From Odontesthes bonariensis (Eukaryota > Chordata > Actinopteri > Atheriniformes > Atherinopsidae): 64,000 nucleotides of DNA. The position numbers and the translations under genes were made by a program. The notes under the pieces were generated by a model, which was given only the letters and a program-made list of their open reading frames with translations, had not been told where the DNA came from and ran no database searches. Of the stretch, positions 44,958 to 57,498 are shown piece by piece. Each line of letters opens with the position of its first letter. Positions within the stretch are counted from its first letter, which is position 1. The stretch covers positions 17,722,467 through 17,786,466 of the forward strand of contig NC_134529.1 in the NCBI RefSeq assembly GCF_027942865.1. The letters are read 5' to 3'.

Positions 44958-47900
44958 ATGATCGGGAGAGGACTGCTCCTTCTGACTATTTTGTCCAGCT
45001 GCGGTAAGAAAACGCCAAACCTTGTCAAAGTTAAGCGCTTTCACGGCACCGACAGCGGGATGAGAAAAAAAAAATCTGCATCAAGAGATGTGACTGCGAA
45101 GGTTCAGCACCAAGGACAGCGACACGCACATCTTTCATTTCGGCGAAGGATGGCGTGAATGCACCTGAGCCTTTGGCACATTCAGTTCTGTCACTATCAC
45201 TTTTAATGAGACGGAAAAAAAAAAGAAATATTAGAGCTGTGGGTGGGTAGGGATTATAAAACAGCAGGCAAACAACGGAAAATTCATGTTTCTCTTTTCT
45301 TCCTTCTTAATTTGCAGTTCTTTCATTGCCAGTGACTTCAGGTCAGCTGGAGAATGAAGACGTAGAGGTAAGATTTTCTTTTTTTTAATATCACAACAGA
45401 AGAAACAGTAGTTAATATAAGACAAGCTGCTTCTGTTTTATGTCTTTTCCAAATTTGATTAATTAAATACGTTTTTCAAATTGCGGATTTTCTACTTATT
45501 GCACACCAGAGGCAAGCTGTGATTAGAAATACTCTATCCTTGCAATTTAGCTCGAAGCATCTTCTCCACTGGGGGGTTGTTTCAGTTTGACTTTGTTCAA
45601 ATCAATATGCACCAATTTGAGAGCAGCGGAGCTCCTTGACCTCCAGGATTCGGCGCAGCAGGATCCATTTCACAGAACAAGAGACTGTTCTAGAATAAGT
45701 AGACAAGCACAGAACGGGGAGATGTGGACAGGCTGTGAAATGAGAACGAGTGAGCGCTTCAAAGGTCTGGCAAGCCGATATCAGAACACTTTTTAAACAG
45801 GAGTGAAAAAAAACATTGAGCGTCTGGGATTTGCTGGCTCTGAAGGCACAAAGGAATCAGAACAGATTTTGATCTCTCATCCAAGGAGTTTTCGAATCTT
45901 TGAATTAGTTGGCAAATCCATTGAGCTGCGTCCAAAGAGCAGCACAAAAATTTTAATAGTCCAGACGTGTTTCTCATTTGAGTTTCACTGACTTGACTCG
46001 AACAGTGAAAGTAATTTGATTCTTTTATTTTCTTATTATTAAGGCAATCGTGGAAAAATTCAGAATGGCACAGGTGGTAATGGTTTTTTAGCTCCTCTCT
46101 GCGTTGTCTGTGTCCTCAGGTGATGAAATGCATAGTGGAAGCGTTGGCAGATGTGTTATCGAGGCCACACCTTGTGCCTATCAGTCAGGCGTGCTTGGTC
46201 ACATTGAAGACAGGTAAGCACCAAGAGGACAGTCTTACGAGATTTACGGACATAAAAAAACAGGTATCGCCTCAGCTAGCATCATGAATATTGCATTTAT
46301 TCAGTAAAACATCGCTATATAAACCTTGTTCGAAGTTGTCATGCATGATGTAAACATCATAACACTTATACAGAGTTATAGGATGCTTTATGAATGCATT
46401 ACAATGTCTTATGAATGTGTTTGTGTGTGTACTTGTTACTGAATGTGCCAAATCCACAAAACTCAACAAGATATTACATGCGAAACCTCAAGATAAGGAA
46501 ACCAAAGGGACCACTATGTCATGAAGCTTGATTGTTTGGCATTTACAGTATGGATTCATTTTAAACAGGCAAATTTAATAGGAATATTTGACCTTACACA
46601 GCCAGCTACTGAAACATTTGACTTTGGAGAGACTTTATGCATTAATATTTATCTTCTTTCCAATGAGTCTTCCTTGCCACGTTGCTCTCTGTCTAAAATA
46701 TTTCAGAGACCAAGATATCTTGGGCAAGCCCTTGAGGACAATACTGACATTTTTCCTCTTTTTATGCTGAAATAGTCCCACTATTCACCTAAAACTACAC
46801 TCTTGTAATACCTGCAGTACAAAGAAAACATTTAAGCTACAATTTATCGATATTTAGATTGACACTTTGATGTGGATAATACTGATGGCATCCTGTTTGA
46901 TTAGTTTCCTTTGAGTCTGTACACTTCCACTCATAAATTCTATTAATTCGAGGATATAATCAGATCTAATGACTTTCCTCACTACTGATGCCAAGTGCTT
47001 GCTCCTGGGGGAGTTGTTAGATTTCTTTTTATAACACTATAAGCATAAAAACAGCCATTAGTTTTCTTAAAAATTGAAAATTGCGTTTGTACACAGCAAA
47101 TGTTAAGATTCTTAAAATATTTATTTATCTCTTTATTGCCATTGTCATAGAAACACCATTGTAAAGGCCTCTCCACAGATTGTTACCTTCCTCATCATTA
47201 TCAGTGTCATGCTGGAATAGAAACTTGAATTGGCACCGTGTTTCAAAAAGAGACCCTCTACACACTGTCATCAAGAGCGCACCATGCTCTCATCATAAGG
47301 TTAATGGATTGGTGCAGTGACAGCTGGATAAAAACCTGGTGCAGAGTATTATCTACAGCAGGGTCGGTAGCACTTAGTGAAGACTATTCAGTTACATAGC
47401 CATTGTTTTACCTTGATGCTGTCCTTGCTATAAAAAAAAAAAAAGAAAATCAATCAGAGCAGTATTCTTTTAGGGTTTGCTTCTGAGCGGGCGCTCTGGG
47501 AGAAAGCGGGAAACTGGACACCATCAGATGGATGGAAGTAAAGGAGAGGGGGAGTAAAGCTTAAAAGAAAATCACAGAATGACAAAAGAGCACAGAACAG
47601 TACAGCAGCCGTCTTTTGCCACTGCTCCTACAGTATACAATGCTGTTTGTGGCCTCAGCAGAATGTCCACTGCTCACTGCTGCTGTAACTCACTGGGGAT
47701 ATAGTCTCTATGAGCCAAATGATTCATTTCGCTTTTGCCTTGAAAGCAGTAAATTCCAGAGCAATTAACTCTGATGAAGCAAATCGCTGAGTCCTTTGAA
47801 AAACGTGAAGGAGAAAAAGACACGCACCTGTGCTGAAACCCCTGCAGGACCGCTTCATAGCCTTTCTTTCATCTGTTCTTCTTTTAGTGAGCTACTTAGC

Positions 47901-50349
47901 CGCTTGCATTTCAACGTGTGTTTGTATGTTTGTGCAGATGACAGGCTCGTTAGCATCCTTCGTCATCATAACTTTCTGAAGGAGCTGCAGGAGGTAGCCG
48001 TTCAAGGTGAGTCAACGATTACTCAGAGCTGTTTGCGTGCTGAATGTGCAAGGTTAAACGTGCAGATGAAGAAGGCGGGGTGAACAGAAAGCTTGAGCAA
48101 CTAATTTGCAATTGAAGGTGGTCAAGAGAGAGCCACGCTGCAGAGACCCATTGACACACCAACCCCAACGACACAAGCCCTTCACAGTGCAGATAATGCT
48201 GGTGAGTCTTCTCACAAACTTAGATTAATGAGGAACTCTTGACATGTGATATCTAGCCAACATGTTTAAATGCACCAGCTGTCAAAACTCTGTATAATAG
48301 TGCTGGAGTTTTTTTCCCAGATGCTCTCTATCCATCAAAAACACACAAATTTGACACAGGATTGGCCCAGTAATAAACTGTTCTGCTTTTCTATAAGCAC
48401 TGTCTTTTAAAATCAGTGGAAAATCAATGTCTCTGAGTAAATTAAATTCCAGCCCCTCTCTGCTTTCAGATCGATCCATGTTGGAGGCTTTGGGAGGCCC
48501 TGGTGAAAGATCCATCCTCTCTGAAAGGAAGCGGACCAGAAATGGAGGCGGAAGCGAAGAGAAGGGAGAGAGCAGGGAAGATGGAGAGTCACAGGAGGAC
48601 AGTGAATCTGAAGAGGGGCAAGTGAAGAGGGAAAAAGATGAGGACCAGGGCGAGGCTGAAATGAGGGAGGAGGACGAAGAGGAATACAACAAGAGACAAG
48701 CACATTCAGAGGGGAATTCAGAAGAGGAAAATGAGACCAAGGATAAGAAAGGCAAGCTGATATTTCTGTCTGTGGTTGAAATGTATCAGTTCGACTTTTT
48801 TTTTTAGGAAACGGCAGATGAAACATGCATGCTTAGATTTAGAGCTTGGCTTTTTTAGCACCCACTCAATTCAGATTTATTTTGGTTAAAAAAAAAATAA
48901 GGGACGTCTTTTCAAATTTAAAGTTAGAACACTGACTAAAAGTGGAGAGCTGAATCTTTAGATGAGGAGAGTGCATAAAAACTGCCTTGTAAATGGAATC
49001 GCCTGCCACCACACAACTGCCTGATTGATGGAAGTACTTCCATCTACATGATGAATTTGTCCCTCCCCAGAGGGAGACTGTAGCCAATATAGCTGGCATA
49101 CTGACAGCACACTAACAGAAGTGATTAAGTACCTGCTCACCCTGAAATTCAAATGAGCTGGTGCACATGTTTGAATCTGGAAATCATACTTGTATCAAAA
49201 CTGCAGTAAAGATGGAGCTTCTATATACAGAACTTTCCGTGTACAATGAAATATGCATACCCAGGCTTTATTCTACAAAAAGGAACTTTAGCCAAGTGAT
49301 CTGATTGCTTCAGTTATGCTGTTAATTCCCATAAAGCACAGCTAGCACTACTGGGGCCAATGCTGCCAGCTGGCAAGAAATAGTTCATTACAAGAAGTGG
49401 AATCCTGCTGATGGTGGAGTCTGTTCTGCCCCTGGTCTGGCCTCATTCTTTTATTTTCTATACTTAAAGGTGACGGGTCTGATGAAGAGAGAGATGCTTC
49501 CAGAAATAAATCAAACCAGAAGAAGTCTGATGAAGAAGAGGAAGAGGAGAACAACAAAAGATCTGCACTCTTCTCACAAAAACACGAGGGCCACGAGGAA
49601 GAGGAGGAGGAGTATGAGGAGGGGATGAAAAGAGGGAGCAGAGACGGCCTAAAGCGGTGGGCCAAGAGGGCCAAGGCTTTGCAACTAAAGAAAAAGGCGG
49701 CTGGAAAGGAGGTGGAACAGCTTAGCAGCTCGCATGAAGTGCCTCATCATTCAAAAGAAGTCATAGAGGAAGAGGAGAAGGAGGAGAAAAAGAAAAGAGT
49801 TGCTCAGAGAAGTCCAGAAGAAACGGAGCTGCAGATGATTGCTCGTAGGGCACCAGAGGAGAGGAGGGGGATTGAAGAAGAAGGAAGCGCAAGTAGAAAG
49901 TCAGAGGTGTGCTTTACATTTCTTATAATAAGTGTGTTGTTATTTTTTAAGTGACTGATTGTTGAGGTCCTATGTGTTCCTGTTTTCCCTAGTTTCATGT
50001 AAGACCTAATGGGGACCTGTTCCCACTTGGGCTAGTATATAAATATATGTATATATACATGCACACATTCATATATCCATATGTATGTATGGCTCATGTG
50101 AGATCCAAAATGCTGCAGTTTTAGCAGCTATCAAGGAAGGCAGTAATTTGCAAATAATAGCAAATTACTGCCTTCCTTGTATGGAAGCAGCACACACCGT
50201 ACATGAGATTGTTAGCACTCCTTGTATCTTATTCTTGACATGCTGTCTTCTCATTATATCTGCAGGAGCCTGAAATTGAAAGCCTGGCAGCCATCGAGTC
50301 AGAGCTGGAAAATGTTGCCCAGAAACTCCACGAGCTGCGGCGAGGCTGA
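44958..50349 (+). CDS. chga: Chromogranin A (8 exons, 381 aa)
   Basis: Acidic granin of dense-core secretory granules in neuroendocrine cells: binds Ca2+ and catecholamines, promotes granule formation and is cut into peptides. Exons: 44958-45003, 45318-45367, 46120-46213, 47938-48006, 48118-48201, 48470-48751, 49470-49906, 50266-50349; all in phase. Intron 6 uses a GC donor (AAAG|GCAAGC). Signal peptide 1-18, cleaved before LPV as in mammals. The N-terminal disulphide loop C36-C57 (KCIVEALADVL ... ISQAC) keeps the 21-residue spacing of human CHGA, and DDRLVSILRHHNFLKELQ matches the conserved vasostatin part. The middle is Glu/Lys-rich with many dibasic sites. KRWAKRAKALQLKKKAAGKE has W272 after KR, in the place of the WE-14 peptide. 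The C-terminus (EEEGSASRKSE ... ELRRG) matches the serpinin region. Pancreastatin and catestatin are not recognisable. Human CHGA is 457 aa. Confidence 0.95.
50132..50179. other. Perfect 20-bp inverted repeat (hairpin) in chga intron 7
   Basis: CAAGGAAGGCAGTAATTTGC at 50132-50151 and its exact complement at 50160-50179 are separated by the 8-base loop AAATAATA. Weaker pairing outside (TGCTGC near 50110 with GCAGCA near 50187) could lengthen the stem. It is 87 bp before the last exon. It may be a precursor-like RNA hairpin, the core of a tiny inverted-repeat element, or a splicing structure; sequence alone does not tell. Confidence 0.9.
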
Positions 50350-51095
50350 GAGAGAGTGAGAGAGAGTTTGACATCGCAGCCTTTTCTGCCTCCACGTCCT
50401 TCTCTGCTTGACCAGATGCCCGGTTTCCACTGACAGATTGTGTGATTGTGTTACAAGGTTTAATCTTTCGCTCTTTCTCTCGAGGATGCCACAATGCTGC
50501 GGCCTCTATTGTGACACTATGTCCCTCACATTGAGTAGAATACATTAGATTGCAGCTAGACTTGCATAGTAACGCCATACTAATGCACCAGGGCAGTGCA
50601 TTCATGTGTATAGAGAACACACATGTGGATCGCTTAAGAAATATTTCTGTTCTTTGACAATCATCTCTCCATTTCTGCACATGTATCTTGTTTGTTTTTC
50701 CAGATTATTTTAACACTAAACATTGATTTAAGTGAAAGGTTGAGGCTAATCCAGGTATATAAACACTCCATCGGGGTGGGCTTGTACAGTAACCGCATGT
50801 AAACGTGTACAAAGCTCTTTCTGGGACGCTCACTTACTTATAAAGTTAAAGAAAAAGAAGACATACCGTAGATGCTTGCCTGTTGTGATAGACACAGTTG
50901 ACTCTCATCAATCTAAGGCAATAAGTGAACATTTTTAGCAGATTAATGACTGGGTTGTAATCTAAAACTACACTGAATTTATGTAAGAAAATAAACAAAG
51001 TGTGTCTGGGAATCTCTGTTTTTGGTAAATCATTTTAATCCCTTTAAATCAAGTTATGTTTGTAATAAACTCAGCATACTAATAAACGTACAGTA
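50350..51095 (+). other. chga: chga 3' UTR
   Basis: Follows the TGA at 50347-50349. Polyadenylation signals AATAAA occur at 50990-50995, about 51064 and about 51082. The longest form is inferred. Confidence 0.55.
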
Positions 51096-52589
51096 GTTTA
51101 ACGAGCCCTTTAACTTGTACGATTTTCTCAGAGTATACACTGTATTGCAACATTATACAGTATACACTCACACAGTCCAGAGTCAAACTAGTGTCTTAGT
51201 GGAAAAACACATCTCTTGTGAGTGTAGATGCAGTTTGCACTTGTTAGTGGGCGAGGAAGCTGACAATATGAATCATCGGCATGACACATTTGCTGTTGAC
51301 ACAATCTATTCAGCTCCAAAACGGACTTCATACCATAGTTTTGGAATCAACTTTAAAATTCTCTGGTGTTGGTTATTAGGAGGAAAGGTCACATGTGGAT
51401 TTCAATCAGAACGCATTGTGTTGACAGTTCTTGTTTTGCCATGACAACTGTGTGAGGAGAGCCTCTGCTCTTGAGCAATGTGGGCAGAAAAGATATCGAA
51501 GTGCAAGGGTTCAGCTTAATTTGGCAGCTTGGGTAAATATAGTAACTGTGAGCACAGCTAGAGACTGGTTAAAAATTGAAGACTTTGTCAGTGTTTACTG
51601 TATAGGCAGAGGCACAGGCAGATACTGTGAGTCTTAACAAAAAGCTGGAAAATTCAAGCAGCAACACAAGGTAGAAAATGTCAATTTAGCCGGTTTTGTA
51701 TCACAGCAAATTCAGCACCTTGCATTTGAAGGTGGGTATTTCAGAGTGGACAGTGGACACTTCTATCAAATAGTGGTTGCACTGCTTACAGTTTCGCACA
51801 CATCTTTAAGCCTTTCAACAAACTATTAAAATACTATATCAAATGGGATCATTAGGTTGTGTAGATGTCAGTTATCTCAAAGATTAGATAAGAATTTATC
51901 TTTACTTGAATAAAAAAGGCATGTTTTCAGTGCTGGAGGTGTTGTAAAATATTCATGTTGATGAAATAGAAATGGCACCAGATGGCGACATTAGACCATC
52001 GCAGCTCTCTTTTCAAAGAGGAGCTGACTCAGAGCACCAGAGTTGAGTTAGAACTTTTTGTTCTTTGTAACCAAGGTTCAGTATTTTTGTAAAATACAAA
52101 CGCATACTCAATGTCTATAGCAGTGTTACAATGGATTTGGTCATTGGACACCAGTTGTGTGTAATCTAATAGTTGTTTAATGTACAAGAACTTTTGATTT
52201 TCTTTGCTTCGTAATGAATTGTATTACATAAATCCTGAGCACAAACCCTTATACTGAAAGCATTTTTCAGTCAGCTTAAACACAAGGGAAATCAACTTCA
52301 TGATGAACTTGCTTTGTTGGTCAGCTGTTGGTGAATGAGTGAAGCTGATTTTCCTCTGGGACAGTTCGTGTTTTATTAATTGAAACCTTTAAAATGTCAG
52401 GTTAAACATGATGGAACGATGCAGGTATTTGACATGTGCGTACTTTTTTCCCACAGAGTTATAAAATAAGGCAATATAAATACTGCAGTTTTTATTGTAA
52501 GTGGGTGTGGGGCTAAATTTCCGTCTTTTATTGCGTGTTTCAAATGTGGGACAGAAAACAGCTTGAAAATCCATTCGTATAAAAATATA
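51096..52589. other. Convergent spacer between chga and ccn2
   Basis: AT-rich sequence between two converging genes, with short random frames only. No further feature seen. Confidence 0.45.
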
Positions 52590-53584
52590 AGATTTTATTT
52601 CCAGCTACAAACTGAAACATGTAACGCTTTTTGTCACACTTCTCAATAAAATAGTAAAAAATACTGTTGACGAAAAAAAAAACACTATTGATACATTTTT
52701 AAGCACAGAACAAACTTGGCTTTTTAAATTAACTTAAGCTGTACAAATATATACACAATTTACATATCAACAATATAAAAGGAATGAAATTACAATTCCT
52801 ACAGTCTGTTCTTCTACTTTTGTACAAAATAGATGCTTGTTTTTTTTTTTCTTTCTGACCTGAATTGGTAATAGTCAACACACATTTTTTTCTTCTTTTC
52901 TCAGTGCCATGGCAAAGCCCACTGTGTTCCATATCTAACCCTAAACTCAGCATGCTGCTTGCTTTCTCATCCACATGTTGGACGGAAACTCTGACCTTTC
53001 CTCTACTCTGTGAGCGGAGTGGACAGCATACACACGGACAAGGCCGACATTCAGGCCCGCGCTTTCACTCACACACACACAAACACAAGGACACATTCAG
53101 ACCTGTTTGGACAGTGAAACACTGGCTCGCTGTGGTCTGCCTTCTCCCTGTTTACAGCTGCTTTGAGTTTACAGGTCTGGTCTTGGACTCAGGGTGGAGG
53201 GATTAATTAGACACCTCATTTCGAGAGGAGGTCAACGTTTAGATACGGCGTAAAAAAGAATTTGTACAGTAAAATGGACGAGTTTGCAAAAAAAGGATTT
53301 CGAGAGGGAATGGGCAGGAACCTGACAGTAAGTTTGTCAAGATAAAAAAAAAAAAAAAAAAGTTATAGTGCAGGAATCTCTTGGGGCTGCAAAACAACCC
53401 TCTGTCTGAGTCTATGTGGCTGATGTGCACCAGCCATAAAAAACACACAGACACTAAGATAAGTGTCTGGGCTACATTTACAATGAGAAAATGACAAACG
53501 TAAATACATATATATACTGAGCTGCAAATTGAGATGGAGTTCTGTTTGTTTTCAAGTCATAAGCTCTGATTGTTCCTCAGTGGC
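52590..53584 (-). other. ccn2: ccn2 3' UTR
   Basis: On the minus strand, about 985 bases after the stop there is GGAAATAAAATCTTATATTT (AATAAA at 52594-52599), resembling the end of mammalian CCN2 transcripts. The length fits the about 1-kb UTR known for the gene. An A/T run at 53344-53360 lies within it. Confidence 0.6.
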
Positions 53585-55172
53585 TCACGCCATGTCGCCT
53601 GTCATCTTCTTGTAATACATGGACTCGAAGATGTCGTTCTCTCCGGGGCAGTTGTAGTGGCAGGCACAGGACTTGATGAACATCATGTGCTTCTTCATGA
53701 CTTGCCCATCAGGACATTTGAACTCCATGGGCAGAGTGGTGGTCCTGTGGGGGGTGCAGCAGCGGCCATCCAGGCAGACACCGCAGAACTTTGGCCTGTA
53801 GGACTTGGTGGTGGTGCAGCCAGAGATCTCAAACTTCATGGGCTTGGAAACTCTGGGGGTACGGATGCACTTTTTTCCTTTCTGCAGGGAGAGGGTAAAG
53901 GAAAAAACAATGACTTTAGCAGGCAGTCTTTGATAATTGCAAGCTGTTATTCTATCTTTGCAGTTTCTGAGCAATGTTGATTTCCTAGAACTCACCCTAA
54001 TGCTTTGCTCCAGCTGGGACTCACATGGTCGCACCATACACAACCGGGTCTGTTTCTCTAGGCGGCAGTCGCGATTATCATTGGTGACCCTTGTAGATAT
54101 CCCAAGGCCGCAGGTCTTAGAGCAGGCGCTCCATTCAGTAGTCTGAACCAGGCAGTTCTCTCTCATCATATTTGGATCTGGGCCATAGATCTCCTCTTGC
54201 CTGAATGCTGTAAATATAGAAAAATGCACATGTTTACTTAAACTATCCTGTTAACATCTCATTTTTATATGAAGAACAAAAGAGAAACTCTCCTTGCTGG
54301 TACTAGAGACACACTCACCAGGCAAAGCGGAGCCCATAAAGGTGTTTTTGTAGGGAGAATCACACTCCCACTCCTCGCAGCACTTGCCAGGTACTTTGAC
54401 TCGTCTCGGCATGGGGCAGTCTGGGCTGGGCAGTCTAATGTCCATGGAACAAAGTGGGACACAGCCCACAGCTCCATCCAGACAGGTACACTGGTACTTG
54501 CAGCTGCTCTGGAACGTCTCTCCGCTCTTGTAAACTTTGCCTCCAAACACACAGGTGGCTCCCTCTTGAGCTGTTGGGCACAGATTACAGTTTAGAGGTC
54601 ACAATTTGGCTCGTACATTGAGTGCGTTTAAGAAAGACATCTATAGTGATGCAGGGTAAACACTAGGAAACTGTCAGCAGCTCACCTGAGCACACGCCTA
54701 TGCGTCTGTTGCTGGGTGCTCCGAAGTCACAGTAGAGATTCTTGTGTGGGTCACAAACATCTTTCTCAGTGCAGAGCTCCCCCATTTGTTTGGCGCACAC
54801 CCTACAGCAGCCACAGCCGTCCAGTACCAAGCTCACTCCTGCTGGGCACTGAGGGGGGGTGGAGGGGCACGAACATTGACTGCTGCACTCCTGACCTGCA
54901 GCCTAAGAACAGAGGCACACAGAGGCACATGCCTGGGTAAATATAATGCACACATAGTGTACTATAGACATAGATAAACACCAAACACACTGACAACCAT
55001 GCTATTCAAGAGTAGAAATTATACTACTAAAGACTGAAAGTGTTACCTATAAAATTAGGATGTGATTAAAGCCTGGAACAGGCATAAAAATGAAATATTT
55101 TTGGCTTACCATGTATGAGAGCATGACACACAGCAGAGGCAGCAAGATCATTTTCTTCATTCCAGCAGACAT
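53585..55172 (-). CDS. ccn2: CCN family member 2 / connective tissue growth factor (5 exons, 346 aa)
   Basis: Secreted matricellular, cysteine-rich protein that binds integrins, heparan sulphate, TGF-beta/BMP and VEGF and drives matrix production and skeletal and vessel growth. Exons in transcript order: 55172-55110, 54902-54686, 54570-54319, 54207-53996, 53881-53585; all in phase, with exons 3 and 4 (252 and 212 bp) the same size as in human. One domain per exon: signal peptide (exon 1), IGFBP domain with [11 protein letters not shown] (about 24-94), VWC domain (about 97-163), TSP1 with [11 protein letters not shown] (about 194-239), and the C-terminal cystine-knot starting KGKKCIRTP. The protein ends [13 protein letters not shown] (human ESLYYRKMYGDMA). 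Human is 349 aa. Codon 5 is another Met ([10 protein letters not shown]) and could be the true start. Teleosts have two copies (ccn2a and ccn2b); neighbours suggest ccn2a, but this is not proven here. Confidence 0.97.
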
Positions 55173-55545
55173 CTTTTCTAGTTTTGAGTAATAAATTCAG
55201 ATTCTTCCAAAACCGTCGTGCAGAAAGTCTTCCTTTAGTCTCAGAGTTTGAGCTTGAGCACTCTTCTGATCAAGTTGATCTCTTGTCTCGTTCGTCTTAG
55301 AGTTTCAATCTGCTGCTCCGGTCAGAGTCTTTCTTTTCTGTCTTGGTGAAAGCTAGAGTTTAGCTTCGGTAGATGAGTTGATCTGAGTTCTGACTGCAGA
55401 GTCGAGCTCCCTTTATACTCGCTGGTCCTCGCAGCACGTCACTGGGGGCTGAATGGAGAGCCAGCCCTGGACAAACATGGACATAGTTGGCATTCTTTCC
55501 TCGCTTCCTGACCCCCACTCCAGACATCCCGCATTCCTGCTGTCT
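55173..55545 (-). promoter_or_regulatory. ccn2: ccn2 promoter with TATA box and TEAD-type site
   Basis: Minus-strand TATAAA at 55412-55417 (context GAGTATAAAGGG) places the start near 55385 and gives a 5' UTR of about 210 bases. Further upstream, CAGGAATGCGGG contains GGAATG (55532-55537), the TEAD motif through which YAP/TAZ drive CCN2. TGTTTGTCCAGG and CTCCATTCAGC between it and the TATA box resemble the order of blocks in the human promoter. AGGAAAGAATGC (near 55493) may be a degraded second TEAD site. Confidence 0.7.
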
Positions 55546-57227
55546 GAAGGCAAGGCTCTGCTGCTTGGCCAAACAACACCGTCTCTCTCTCATAGCAGCT
55601 TTCATCTGGAAAGGAAGGTTAAGTCTGGTTAGAGGCCTGGGACCCCACACTGGGAATTCCTGAAGACTGACTTCACAAACAGACAGTCGGTACCTATAAA
55701 TATTAAAATTAAAAAAAGAATGAAAGAAAAGGAAAAGGCAGCATGGTCTGAAAGTGAAGCTACAAATAACATAAAAGAAAATAAAACAACATGCAGAAGC
55801 TCATTAAAATGCACACAATCATAAAATATATGGATTGATGTGTAACAGGTGGTTAAGACTTTAAGCCCACAACAGCATTCCACAGCCTTGGCTTCAAAGG
55901 TGAACAGACAGTGTGTACTTTAGTAAATTAACAGTCAGCGGTTAGGAAAAGGAAATTATTAGAGTCATTAACTTGAGCTGGTTATCTATCTATCTATCAT
56001 TCCAGCACTGAGACTTGGCACTGTTGTCTTGTAATTTTGTATTTTGTTCTTGTGTGGTTGTTTCTGGGAAACTGCGGTTGCATTTTTCTGCACTGACTTT
56101 TCCTTATTTAAGCACATTATGAGAACATTATGATCTCTTTAACATGAGAGAAGCATTTTGAGCATGAACGCTTATTAATGAAATGCTCAAGATATTTTGG
56201 TTATTTTGTCCCAACTATTTTTTTTATTTTTTTAGAGAAGTATAAAATGAAGAACTATTTAGATTCTTTACTTAAAGATCAGATCTGTGATATGATACTC
56301 ATAACTATGTTTGCATTTGTATTGGCTCCCATGACAATAAGAGTCATTGTTTTTGCTACAAATGGGTCTTCCTCCATTAGGTCCACAGTGTTTCTGTAGC
56401 CAAACACTGACTCTCACATTTTTCATGATCACCAAAGTCTCTCCAACAGGCTTGGAAGGGAAGTAAGAGGGAGGATTCAGTTTGTTGTAATCTGGAAGTT
56501 CCCCACTAGGTGCCACTAAATCCTACACTAAACATTGCCCCTTCATGTAACAGTGGCATTACCTCAAAGTAAAACATATTCTATTACAAGTTAAAAGCTT
56601 CCACTGCAAATGCTTAAAGTAAAACCTACTAGTTACTTTATGACAGATGCATCAATATACTGTAACACAATACCACGCTGTGCTGCGACAAAGCCATGCT
56701 GTTTGTTTGGCTGAAATATGCAAGGCCCTCTCTAAAAAAAGGCACATGGATGGGAGAAAATGTTGCTCTAAAACCTGTTTATACCTTCCAGCATTGATGG
56801 TGCCTTTCAAGATGTTAAAATGATCAGTTCAATAGGCACTAATGGAACAGTCTTCAACGTTTCCCCAGTCCATTTTAAATTTTCTTAAATGTTCCAGAGA
56901 AGATTATTCTGGTTCACATTCATGTACGGCTTCTTCTTTGCATGATATAGCTGTGCATGGCTCACTCACAATGAATTCTGTAATTGCTTGAATCCATGCA
57001 GTGATTGCCATGATTGTATCATGCCTGTTTTTAATGCAGTGAGAGCCTGAGGATCATTGACAGACAGTATCAATCTGCGTTTTGCACAGACATAGCCACA
57101 TACTTTGGATCTTGTGATGATATTATGTGCGGTTCACGATTAAATAATCAAGTCCTTTTAATTTTTACGTTGAGGAACCTTTTTCTGAAATTGCTCCGCT
57201 TTTTGAGGTTTTTGACTCCTGTGCCAA
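55546..57227. other. ccn2 upstream flank, no gene seen
   Basis: AT-rich sequence with a short (TATC)4-5 at about 55983-55998. Distal ccn2 enhancers could lie here, but none is recognisable by eye. Confidence 0.4.
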
Positions 57228-57498
57228 CTGAGCCTACCCCAGCTGTTATTGGTCACCACTCCATCACAGGGCCACACAGAGGCAAACAAGACTCCCAATC
57301 ATGCATGCGCACACTCACTCCAAGGGACAGCTTGGAGTCACCAATTAACCTAACATGCATGCTTTTGGCCAGTGGGAGGAAGCCGAACCCACGCATACAT
57401 GGGAAGAACATGCAAACTCCATACAGAAAGGCCCCAGTCGGGATTTGAACCTGGAACCTCTCTTGCTGTGAGACAACGGTGCTAACCACCACATCACC
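57228..57498 (-). mobile_element. V-SINE/DANA-type tRNA-derived SINE
   Basis: On the minus strand it starts GGTGATGTGGTGGTTAGCAC, a tRNA-like head with an A-box region (57478-57491) and a B-box GGTTCAAATCCC (57440-57451). The conserved body follows (GGAGTTTGCATGTTCTTCCC, GTTAGGTTAATTGGTGACTC, CCCTGTGATGGAGTGGTGAC). This order is that of HE1/DANA/Mermaid SINEs of fish. The copy is diverged and its 3' tail is cut near 57228. Confidence 0.85.

Noticed and set aside
48282-48826. Two overlapping minus-strand frames of 157 and 137 codons
   Set aside because: They are antisense to the Glu/Lys-rich chga exon 6; GAG/GAA-rich coding gives long Ser/Leu/Pro-rich frames on the other strand. No start context or domain.
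49348-49674. Minus-strand 108-codon Ser-rich frame
   Set aside because: Mirror of the acidic chga exon 7, with the same low-complexity cause.
50165-50680. Minus-strand 171-codon frame
   Set aside because: It overlaps the last chga exon and 3' UTR, partly a CTCTCT tract; no domain, signal or splice partner.
53570-53980. Plus-strand 136-codon frame
   Set aside because: Antisense to ccn2 exon 5, whose protein is an unambiguous cystine-knot domain.
57228-57498. tRNA gene
   Set aside because: The B-box belongs to a SINE head; no cloverleaf or anticodon arm can be formed.
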